Shown: positions 1-5,199 of the stretch, piece after piece
Position numbering within the stretch: position 1 is the first letter of the stretch
Layout: each line of letters begins with the position of its first letter
Origin: Burkholderiales bacterium
GTDB taxonomy: Bacteria > Pseudomonadota > Gammaproteobacteria > Burkholderiales > Burkholderiaceae_E
DNA length: 5,199 bases
Direction of reading: 5' to 3'
Assembly: GCA_020348765.1 (NCBI GenBank)
Contig: CP070753.1
Coordinates: 390,001 to 395,199 of the forward strand
Notes under the pieces: generated by a model
The model's input: the letters and a program-made list of their open reading frames with translations, nothing else
Told to the model about the DNA's origin: nothing
The model's database searches: none
Translations under genes and position numbers: made by a program

Positions 1-1466
1 CCCCTGGATGCATCGCCTTTCGCCTGCGCCGGTTCGGAGGCCCGCGCCGACTCGGATGTTTGCCCGGGCTCGGCCAACCGCTCGGGCTCGGCCAACCGCT
101 CGGGCTCGGCCACCTGCCGGGGCTCGGCCACCTGCCCGGGCTCGGCCACCTGCCCGGGCTCGGCCACCTGCCCGGGCTCTGGCACTGGTTCGGACTCGAC
201 CGCCTGCCCGGGCTCGGACCGCTGCGCGGTTTCGGGCGCCTGCTCCGGTTCGGGGGTGCGCGGATCGAGTTCCATCGCCGCCGGCGAAGCGCGGTTCATG
301 GCCATGAACGTGGTGCGCTCGGCCTCGGGCACCGGCGCATCGAGCCGCAGTCGACGCAGGATGAATGCACCCAGGCTCAGCAGCACGATCGCGACCACCG
401 CCGGAAAGGCGCGCGTGCCCAGCCACTGCATCGCGGCACCGGCCAGGAGCGGCCCGGCACTGGCGCCGATGCCGTGCGCGAGCAGCAATGCCTTGGTCGC
501 CTCGAGAGTCTCGGAACGATCGAAGCGGTCGTGCGTCTGCGCCACCGCGAGCCCGTACACCGCGAACAGGAAGCCTCCGAACGGGAATGCGAGCGCGATG
601 ACCCAGCCCGCCCCCAGACGGGCAACCAGCATCATCGCGACCGTTGACGCGGCTCCGATCACGCAGACCCAGAACAGCACGCGCCGTCGGTCCAGCCGGT
701 CCGAAAGGCGCCCGATCGGCCACTGCAGCAACGCGCCGCCCACGATCGCCGCGATCATGAATTCCGCGATCCGCGTGGCATCGAAACCCAAGGCGCCAGC
801 GTAGATCGGTGCCAGGCCCCAGAACGCGCCGATCACCAGCCCCGAAATCACCGCGCCCGCCAGGCCCACCGGAGCGACCCTGCCGAGCCGGGCCAGTGGC
901 AGCGCCGAGGTCTCGATCGGCGTCGGCTGCGCGACCCGGGTCAGCACGATCGGGATCAGCGCGATCGACACCAGGATCCCGACCAGCGCGAACGAGCCGA
1001 GCCCGGCCGGCCCGTAGACCGGCACCAGCGTCTGGCCCACGGCCAGGCCGAACAGGCTCACCATCATGTAGGCGCCGAACACGAGCGCACGACGCTCTTG
1101 GCTGCGCTCGTTGATCCAGCTTTCGATCACCATGTAGATGCCGATCAGCGTGCTGCCGTTGATCAGGCGCAGCACGAACCAGGCGAACGGGTCGACCCAG
1201 AGTCCGTAGCTGAGCACGACCGCCGCGAACAGCGCCGCGAACGCGGCGAACGCGCGAATGTGCCCGACCCGGTGGATGATCGGAGGACACACGCGCACCC
1301 CGGCGATGTAACCGACGAAGAAGCCGGACATCACGATGCCGACCGTCAGATCGGCGAAGCTCTCCTGCGCCGCGCGCAGCCCGAGCACGGTGCCGAGCAG
1401 CCCGGAGCCCGCCAGCAGGATGCCCATGCCGACGAGCAGGCTGGTGATCGGGGCAATGGCGTGCAT
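1..1466 (-). CDS. MFS transporter, YcaD/UMF2-like, with a repetitive Pro/Glu C-terminal tail (3' end outside window)
   Basis: Inner-membrane major facilitator superfamily carrier; substrate not determined. The frame starts at ATG 1466-1464 (MHAIAPITSLLVGMG) and stays open to the left edge, giving about 488 visible codons and no stop. Residues 1 to about 375 form a run of hydrophobic segments fitting 12 membrane helices. Visible landmarks are GFFVGYIAG near residue 50, an ESWINERSQERRAL loop near 115-128 and GRLSDRLDRRRVL near 250-260, the last resembling the MFS loop motif. The ESW..E loop and the SPAAMELDPR stretch near residue 394-403 recall the YcaD/UMF2 group, from memory of the family. 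After that point the protein becomes hydrophilic and Pro/Glu/Ala/Gln-rich, with six-residue repeats near residues 430-467, so it is longer than a usual 400-residue carrier. A GGACG ribosome-binding-like stretch (1477-1473) sits 6 bases before the ATG. The start is 44 bases after the egtD stop on the same strand, suggesting co-transcription. Confidence 0.88.
   Translation of the reverse strand, partial: MHAIAPITSLLVGMGILLAGSGLLGTVLGLRAAQESFADLTVGIVMSGFFVGYIAGVRVCPPIIHRVGHIRAFAAFAALFAAVVLSYGLWVDPFAWFVLRLINGSTLIGIYMVIESWINERSQERRALVFGAYMMVSLFGLAVGQTLVPVYGPAGLGSFALVGILVSIALIPIVLTRVAQPTPIETSALPLARLGRVAPVGLAGAVISGLVIGAFWGLAPIYAGALGFDATRIAEFMIAAIVGGALLQWPIGRLSDRLDRRRVLFWVCVIGAASTVAMMLVARLGAGWVIALAFPFGGFLFAVYGLAVAQTHDRFDRSETLEATKALLLAHGIGASAGPLLAGAAMQWLGTRAFPAVVAIVLLSLGAFILRRLRLDAPVPEAERTTFMAMNRASPAAMELDPRTPEPEQAPETAQRSEPGQAVESEPVPEPGQVAEPGQVAEPGQVAEPRQVAEPERLAEPERLAEPGQTSESARASEPAQAKGDASR
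48..227. repeat. 18-bp in-frame tandem repeat array encoding P-x-x-x-A-E hexapeptides
   Basis: Six consecutive 18-bp units occupy 66-173, with more degenerate copies on both sides (about 48-65 and 174-227). The units at 66-83 and 84-101 are identical to each other, and those at 120-137, 138-155 and 156-173 are identical to each other; the unit at 102-119 differs by one base from the latter. On the minus strand, in the MFS frame, the units read PGQVAE (three times), PRQVAE and PERLAE (twice), flanked by degenerate EP-rich sequence. Because 18 is a multiple of 3, copy-number change would lengthen or shorten the tail without breaking the frame. Identical adjacent copies suggest recent slippage or unequal exchange. 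The arginine/proline-rich plus-strand frames over the same bases are antisense shadows. Confidence 0.9.
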
Positions 1467-1510
1467 CGAAATCGTCCGGTACCGCTTCGGTTCGTCGCGC
1501 CGCAGGGCGC

Positions 1511-2503
1511 TCACGCGCGCATGAACACGGCGTCGGTGAAATAGTCCTTGCGATCGCTGAAGGAATGCGTGATGCGCAGACCGGCTTGCGCACCCAGCGC
1601 CGCGATCTCCTCCTGGTCGTACTTCTGAGAGATCTCGGTGTGGATCGCCTCCCAGGCCCGGAACCGGAAACCCTGCTCGACCCCGTCCAGGTGGACTTCC
1701 TGGAGGCAGGTGCTGACCAGATAGCTGGACGCGCAGCCCGTGAAAGGGTCGTAGACCGGTACGTGGACGAACCGCTCGAGGTCGAAGTCGGCGCCGAGTT
1801 CGCGATTGATCCGTCGCAGAAGGTTCAGGTTGAAGTCGCGCGTGTGCCCGGCCGGGTCATCGTAGGCGCGCAGGACCAGCATCGGATCCTTGCGCCGGTC
1901 GAATCCCACCATCAGCCGATCGCGCGGGCCCATCGTGCGGCCGATGCCGGCCAGCAGCTCCGCGGCCTCGACCCAGTCCAGGTTGCCGATGTTGGAGCCC
2001 AGGAACAGGATCGCCTTGGTTCGATCGCCGCCGAGCGGCTCGCCGAGCACGTCGAAGTACTCGCGCTGTTCGCCCCGGAAACGCAGTGTGGGCAGCTCCT
2101 GCCTCAGGCTGGCACCGAGCGCATCGAGCGCATTGCGCGAGATGTCGATCGGTCGATAGAACGGTGCCCGCCCCAGCGCGATCAGGCGCCGCAGCAGGTG
2201 CTTGGTCTTGGTCCCGTCCCCGGCTCCGAGCTCGAGCAGGTCGAATTCGTGCGCGTCCCCCGCGATCGCGTCGATCACCGCGTCGGCCTGTTGCCCGAGA
2301 ATCTCGTCCTCGCAGCGCGTCAGGTAATACTCGGGCATGCGCATGATCCGCTGGAAGATCGCGTCGCCCTCGGCATCGTAGAAATAGCGCGACGGCAGGC
2401 GCTTCTGCTTGGCCCGCAGGCCCTCGATCACATCGGTCCGGAATTGTTCGAGCAGGTCGTATTCGGCCACCTGGGTCGTCGTCTCCCGATCAGCGCCGGG
2501 CAC
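1511..2503 (-). CDS. egtD: L-histidine N-alpha-methyltransferase (EgtD family)
   Basis: Cytoplasmic SAM-dependent enzyme that trimethylates the alpha-amino group of histidine to hercynine, the first step of ergothioneine synthesis. The product is 330 residues, close to the roughly 320 usual for EgtD. Visible motifs are RYFYDAEG at 39-46, PEYYLTR at 57-63, the SAM-binding ELGAGDGTKT at 91-100, LGSNIGN at 168-174, LRAYDD at 211-216 and HTEIS at 288-292. By remembered mycobacterial numbering, the histidine-binding Asn166, Tyr206, Glu282 and Ser284 correspond to N174, Y214, E290 and S292 at a constant offset of 8, so the substrate pocket looks intact. The chosen start is GTG 2503-2501, which has no strong ribosome binding site. 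A second GTG (codon 12, 2470-2468) has GGGAG 12 bases upstream and is a possible alternative. No egtB is adjacent, which is unusual; an MFS gene follows after 44 bases. Confidence 0.92.
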   Translation of the reverse strand: MPGADRETTTQVAEYDLLEQFRTDVIEGLRAKQKRLPSRYFYDAEGDAIFQRIMRMPEYYLTRCEDEILGQQADAVIDAIAGDAHEFDLLELGAGDGTKTKHLLRRLIALGRAPFYRPIDISRNALDALGASLRQELPTLRFRGEQREYFDVLGEPLGGDRTKAILFLGSNIGNLDWVEAAELLAGIGRTMGPRDRLMVGFDRRKDPMLVLRAYDDPAGHTRDFNLNLLRRINRELGADFDLERFVHVPVYDPFTGCASSYLVSTCLQEVHLDGVEQGFRFRAWEAIHTEISQKYDQEEIAALGAQAGLRITHSFSDRKDYFTDAVFMRA

Positions 2504-2634
2504 CGCGGGCCCGGTCGTTCGCAGCGATGCGGCCGGTTTCGAGGCAGGCCGCCGGACCGGGCCGCGACTCGAAATGGCGCGAGGCTCGATGGTACCCGCT
2601 GTGGCGCGAGCTACACTAGCGCGAAGGGAGCGCG
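2504..2634. promoter_or_regulatory. Divergent intergenic region between egtD and the hyi remnant
   Basis: This 131-bp gap must carry the egtD promoter (minus strand) and any promoter for the plus-strand hyi remnant and the transporter behind it. Three things can be seen. An inverted repeat pairs TTTCGAG (2537-2543) with CTCGAAA (2568-2574) across 24 bases. TGGCGCGAG occurs as a direct repeat at 2575-2583 and 2602-2610. TACACT at 2612-2617 resembles a plus-strand -10 box, but there is no convincing -35 at the right distance. The repeats could be an operator for a divergent regulator, but no regulator gene is in the window, so this is only a candidate. Confidence 0.35.
2624..2630 (+). promoter_or_regulatory. 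Strong Shine-Dalgarno sequence of the hyi remnant
   Basis: AAGGGAG lies 4 bases before the ATG at 2635. It is the best ribosome binding site in the window and fixes the start of the truncated hyi frame. Its survival indicates that the 5' end of the old gene has not decayed and that the short frame could still be translated. Confidence 0.7.
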
Positions 2635-2868
2635 ATGCCGAAGTTCGCCGCCGATCTGTGTATGACGTGCCCGGCGCTGCCGTCGCTGGATCGCCTCGGT
2701 GCGGCGACGCGCGACGGCTTCGCTGCGGTCGAGATCCAGTTCGCGTGCGCGTGCGAGCCCGGCGACAGCGGCGGTCGGCCCGCGGCGCACGGCCCGGGCT
2801 TCGTCCTGTTCAACCTGCGGCCCGGCGGCGCGAGCCGCGGCCCGCGCTGGCTGCGGCCTTGTCGCTGA
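2635..2868 (+). pseudogene. hyi: Hydroxypyruvate isomerase remnant, N-terminal fragment only
   Basis: The intact enzyme is a cytoplasmic TIM-barrel isomerase that interconverts hydroxypyruvate and tartronate semialdehyde in glyoxylate metabolism. The 77-residue frame begins MPKFAADLCM and continues with SLDRLGAA near 17-24, GFAAVEIQF near 28-36 and AHGPGFVLFNLRPGG near 50-65. These match, from memory, the start of Hyi proteins (MxKFAANLxMLF, FLDRF, GFxxVEFxFPY, HNLPPGDWAAGER). The usual length is about 260 residues, so roughly three quarters is missing. Similarity fades after residue 65 and the frame stops at TGA 2866-2868. In the neighbouring frame, ALAAALSLSEYQR (about 2847-2885) could be a shifted trace of the following GLAALPGREAEF segment, which would imply a frameshift; that is weak. 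The central FPYD-type segment is also altered (FACACEPGD). No further hyi sequence was seen before the transporter starts at 2905. A translated microprotein is less likely but not excluded. Confidence 0.68.
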
Positions 2869-2904
2869 GCGAGTACCAGCGCCGCAGATCGCAGCCGGGC
2901 ACCG

Positions 2905-4542
2905 ATGAACGATTCGCCGCAGCACAGCCGGCGCCCGCGCCGCACCGGCCCGGCCGATGCCGCACCGGCCGATGCCAGTGGCCCGGGCGCAACCGCGCGG
3001 CGCGTCGCGTCCCTGGGGCGCATCGGCGGGCCGGCGCTGGCGCTGCTCGTCTTCGTGCTGCTACCCGAGCAGTATGCGCAGGCCGGCGGCGACCCGGTCA
3101 GCTTCACCGCGGCCGGTCGAGCCACGCTCGCGATGATGTGCTGGATGGCGATTTGGTGGCTGACGGAGGCCGTCCCGATCGAGGCCACCGCGCTGTTGCC
3201 GGTCGCGGCATTCCCGCTGCTCGGCGTCGCGACCGTGCGCGAAGCGGCGGCGCCGTACGGGTCGGACGTGGTGTTCCTGTTCCTTGGCGGCTTCCTGCTC
3301 GCCGCCGCGATCCGTCGCTGGGGGCTGGACCGCCGCATCGCGTTCGCGGCACTTGGCGCGATCGGTGCGCGCACCGATCGGGTCGTGGCCGGAGTGCTCG
3401 GCGTGACCGCGTTCCTGAGCATGTGGGTGTCCAACACCGCGACCGCGGCCATCATGCTGCCGATCGCCGCGTCGCTGGTGCCGCTGGCAGCGAACCGCGA
3501 CCCGCGTGACGCGGCGACGCCGGGACCCGCGGCCGAAGTGGACCCGGCCCAGCCTGCGGGCGGGCGCGCCGCGGCCGGCGGGCCGCACGACGCGTTCGGC
3601 GTCGCGACCATGCTCGCGGTCGCCTACGGGGCGTCGATCGGCGGCGTGGCGACCCTGATCGGTTCACCGCCCAATGGCATCGCGGCACGCTTTCTGGCCC
3701 AGTCCTCGGGGATGGAGATTTCGTTTGCGACCTGGATGGCGCTCGGGCTTCCGCTGCCCGTCCCGATGCTGTTCGCGGCCTGGCTGGTGCTGACCCGTCT
3801 TGCGTTCCGCGTCGCGCCGCGCGACATCGCAGGTGGCCGGGCAGCGCTGGCCGAGCAGTTGCGCGCGCTCGGCCCGCTCAATGCCGGCGAGCGCACCACC
3901 ATCGGCGTGGCCGCGACAGCCGCAATGGCCTGGATGTTCCGGCCCTGGCTCGGTGACCTTCAGCTCGGCGGTGGCCAACCACTGGCCGGACTCACCGATG
4001 CGAGCATCGCGGTCATTGCGGCGTTGTCGCTGTTCGTGCTGCCGGGCGACCGCAACGCGGGCCGCTTCGCGATGGACTGGGAGACTGCACGCACGATCCC
4101 CTGGGGCGTGCTGGTGCTGTTCGGCGGTGGCCTGTCGCTCGCGGCAGCGGTCGAGGCCAACGGCGTCGCGCACTTCGTCGGCGAGCTGTCCCGGGGCCTC
4201 GGCGCGTGGCCGGCGCTGGCGATCCTCGCAGTCGTGATCGCGGCGACGGTCTTTCTTTCGGAGCTGACCTCGAACACGGCCCAGGTCGCGACCATGGTCC
4301 CGCTGCTGGCGGCCGCTGCGCCCGCGCTCGGCATCGAGGTGGCGCCGCTGGTGGTCAGCTGCGCGCTGGCCGCGAGCTGCGCGTTCATGATGCCGGTGGG
4401 CACGCCGCCGAACGCGATCGTCTTCGGAAGCGGCTACCTGACGATCCCGATCATGTGTCGCGCCGGGCTGTGGCTGAATCTGATCGGCATCGCCGTGCTG
4501 ACCGCGCTGGGGAGCCTGCTGGTGCCTTGGCTGCTGCGCTGA
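2905..4542 (+). CDS. DASS/SLC13-family sodium:carboxylate symporter
   Basis: Inner-membrane carrier of the divalent anion:sodium symporter family, whose members take up di- and tricarboxylates (or sulfate) with sodium. The product is 545 residues. Diagnostic sites are WLTEAVPIEATALLP at 85-99, the first SNT motif at 176-178 (VSNTATAAIMLP), GGVATLIGSPPN at 246-257, the second SNT at 456-458 (ELTSNTAQVATMVP) and MPVGTPPNAIVFGSG at 496-510. Each SNT with its following G(S/T)PPN loop forms one of the two pseudo-symmetric sodium/substrate sites in the VcINDY structure, so both halves look functional. The charged N-terminus (1-40) and a Pro/Ala/Gly-rich stretch at 195-228 make it longer than the usual 460-490 residues. 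The ATG at 2905 has only a weak ribosome binding site. It lies 36 bases after the hyi remnant stop and may rely on that transcript or on translational coupling. Substrate (succinate, malate, citrate, sulfate) cannot be read from sequence. Confidence 0.93.
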   Translation: MNDSPQHSRRPRRTGPADAAPADASGPGATARRVASLGRIGGPALALLVFVLLPEQYAQAGGDPVSFTAAGRATLAMMCWMAIWWLTEAVPIEATALLPVAAFPLLGVATVREAAAPYGSDVVFLFLGGFLLAAAIRRWGLDRRIAFAALGAIGARTDRVVAGVLGVTAFLSMWVSNTATAAIMLPIAASLVPLAANRDPRDAATPGPAAEVDPAQPAGGRAAAGGPHDAFGVATMLAVAYGASIGGVATLIGSPPNGIAARFLAQSSGMEISFATWMALGLPLPVPMLFAAWLVLTRLAFRVAPRDIAGGRAALAEQLRALGPLNAGERTTIGVAATAAMAWMFRPWLGDLQLGGGQPLAGLTDASIAVIAALSLFVLPGDRNAGRFAMDWETARTIPWGVLVLFGGGLSLAAAVEANGVAHFVGELSRGLGAWPALAILAVVIAATVFLSELTSNTAQVATMVPLLAAAAPALGIEVAPLVVSCALAASCAFMMPVGTPPNAIVFGSGYLTIPIMCRAGLWLNLIGIAVLTALGSLLVPWLLR

Positions 4543-4565
4543 GCACCCGCCGGGAAAGCGGCGCG

Positions 4566-4655
4566 CCGATGCGACACGACACGCCGATGCGGCATAACAC
4601 GCCGATGCGGCATGACACAGCGATGGTGCGCGCCACACCGATGGCGCGCCGCGCG
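4566..4655. repeat. 18-bp tandem repeat array in the convergent intergenic region
   Basis: Five 18-bp units run head to tail: 4566-4583, 4584-4601 and 4602-4619 are close copies of CCGATGCGGCATRACACG, while 4620-4637 and 4638-4655 are degenerate and keep mainly the CGATG start. Each well-kept unit contains a near-palindrome ATGC-G-GCAT (4587-4595 and 4605-4613). The array lies after the transporter stop (4542) and before the stop of the minus-strand gene (4669), so it appears non-coding. A plus-strand frame through it reads as MRHDTP-type repeats, but it is a shadow of the transporter gene. The 18-bp period equals that of the array at 48-227, though the sequences are unrelated. Confidence 0.85.
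4628..4649. terminator. Perfect 8-bp hairpin between convergent genes, possible terminator
   Basis: GCGCGCCA (4628-4635) pairs perfectly with TGGCGCGC (4642-4649) across a 6-base loop. Seven of the eight pairs are G-C. It lies 85 bases after the transporter stop and 19 bases beyond the stop of the minus-strand gene, where a shared bidirectional terminator would be expected. There is no T-tract on either side, so it is not a canonical intrinsic terminator; it may instead be a by-product of the degenerate repeats it sits in. Confidence 0.4.
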
Positions 4656-4668
4656 CTGCAAACTCGGC

Positions 4669-5199
4669 TCAGCGGACCCCGAACAGCCGGCCCCACCGCG
4701 CGAGCGGCGTCGCGTCGACACCGCTGATGCGCAGCATCTTCCACACCACCGTGCTGACCGTGTCGAGCATCATGACACCGGTTTCGCGTTCGAGCGAATC
4801 GGCAAGCTGCGCGGCCCGCAGGTTGGTGCAGAAGGTCGTGATCGCCTGCGGCCGGGCGCTGGCAACCTCGCGACACATGGCCTCGATCCGTTCGGGCTCG
4901 ACCTCGGCGAACGCGAAGTTCACGCTGATGTCCAGGTGCCGTTCGGCGACGCACTGGTAGCCGGCCTCGGCATAGTTCTCGATGATCCGTTGCTGCACGT
5001 CGCCGCGATAAGGGGTCACGAGCCCGAATCGCCTGCAACCGAGCTTTTCGAGCAGCTCGTTGACCGCGAGCACCGAGGTGGTCGCCGCGATCCCGGTGCG
5101 CGCCTCGATCCGCTCGCAGAGCCTGCGATCCGACTCGAAGCCAAGCCAGCCGGCGGCCGTTCCGCTCCAGCCGATGACGTCGACGCGTGCGTCGGCGAG
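4669..5199 (-). CDS. Asp/Glu racemase-superfamily enzyme, arylmalonate decarboxylase/maleate isomerase type (5' end outside window)
   Basis: Cytoplasmic enzyme of the superfamily that includes Asp/Glu racemase, maleate cis-trans isomerase and arylmalonate decarboxylase (AMDase), which act on acidic substrates through active-site cysteines. The last 176 residues are visible, ending at TGA 4671-4669; about 70-90 N-terminal residues lie beyond the right edge if the length is the usual 240-260. The frame starts in VDVIGWSGTAAGWLGFESD (5184-5128) and continues through TGIAATTSVLAVNELL, RRFGLVTPYRGDVQQRI, ERHLDISVNFAFAEV, ITTFCTNLRAAQLAD (Cys codon 4830-4828) and LDTVSTVVWKMLR. The second catalytic-type cysteine (FCTNLR) is present, but the first-motif position reads SGTAAG with no cysteine, as in AMDase, which has Gly there. 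That argues against a classical two-cysteine racemase. The GTG at 5073-5071 is internal, not the start, since homology continues upstream. It is convergent with the carboxylate symporter gene. The true substrate is unknown. Confidence 0.82.
   Translation of the reverse strand, partial: LADARVDVIGWSGTAAGWLGFESDRRLCERIEARTGIAATTSVLAVNELLEKLGCRRFGLVTPYRGDVQQRIIENYAEAGYQCVAERHLDISVNFAFAEVEPERIEAMCREVASARPQAITTFCTNLRAAQLADSLERETGVMMLDTVSTVVWKMLRISGVDATPLARWGRLFGVR

Noticed and set aside
48..227. CRISPR array
   Set aside because: The 18-bp units are directly adjacent with no unique spacers and are in frame within a coding gene.
8..307. Plus-strand Arg/Ala/Pro repeat protein
   Set aside because: It is the antisense reading of the 18-bp repeats in the MFS tail; no ribosome binding site or independent support was seen.
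1565..2665. Plus-strand 366-codon open frame opposite egtD
   Set aside because: It is antisense to a clear EgtD protein, is rich in Arg/Gln/Asp as expected of a high-GC shadow frame, and has no recognisable domain.
2409..3509. Plus-strand 366-codon open frame spanning the egtD start, the intergenic region and the symporter
   Set aside because: It crosses three unrelated features, is Arg/Ala-rich and is out of frame with the symporter; only a short piece near 2847-2885 might be a hyi trace.
2616..3611. Minus-strand 331-codon open frame over the hyi remnant and the symporter N-terminus
   Set aside because: It is a shadow of the symporter gene; the Ser/Arg/Ala-rich composition shows no family motif and the other strand carries conserved SNT motifs.
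3664..4638. Minus-strand 324-codon open frame opposite the symporter
   Set aside because: Its Arg/Gln/His-rich sequence without hydrophobic core or motifs is typical of an antisense shadow.
4566..4655. CRISPR array or plasmid-type iterons
   Set aside because: There are no spacers and no replication initiator or A/T-rich segment nearby; a tandem repeat is the simpler reading.
4669..5073. A short complete gene starting at the GTG at 5073
   Set aside because: The frame and the family-like sequence continue upstream to the window edge, so this GTG is internal.

Overview
The window is GC-rich throughout, with strong G/C preference at third codon positions and many long spurious open frames on the strand opposite real genes. 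That composition, together with the protein families present (a YcaD/UMF2-type MFS carrier, an EgtD-type histidine methyltransferase, a DASS/SLC13 carboxylate carrier and an AMDase/maleate-isomerase-type enzyme), suggests a high-GC proteobacterium. The genus cannot be fixed from this sequence. No tRNA, rRNA, CRISPR array, transposase or phage gene was seen.

Layout. Positions 1-1466 (minus strand) encode a 12-helix MFS transporter whose 3' end lies beyond the left edge. Its C-terminal tail is built of 18-bp/6-residue Pro-Glu repeats. Forty-four bases upstream of it, on the same strand, is egtD (1511-2503), encoding an L-histidine N-alpha-methyltransferase; the two look like an egtD-MFS operon. 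No egtB lies next to egtD. A 131-bp divergent intergenic region (2504-2634) separates egtD from a plus-strand remnant of hydroxypyruvate isomerase (hyi, 2635-2868). The remnant keeps its ribosome binding site, start codon and about the first 65 codons, but the rest of the barrel is gone. Directly after it, on the plus strand, is a complete DASS-family sodium:carboxylate symporter gene (2905-4542). A 126-bp convergent intergenic region follows, with a second 18-bp tandem repeat array and a perfect 8-bp hairpin. The window ends inside a minus-strand gene (4669-5199, 5' end missing) for an Asp/Glu racemase-superfamily enzyme of the arylmalonate decarboxylase/maleate isomerase type.

How the parts may fit. 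The histidine methyltransferase and MFS carrier form one likely unit (hercynine or betaine chemistry plus transport, inferred only from adjacency). The carboxylate symporter, the AMDase-like enzyme and the decayed hyi are all compatible with small organic acid use, but they are not one operon and the substrate is not shown. The points most worth a second look are the decayed hyi, the orphan egtD with its MFS partner, the missing first cysteine in the AMDase-like enzyme, and the two unrelated 18-bp-period repeat arrays.
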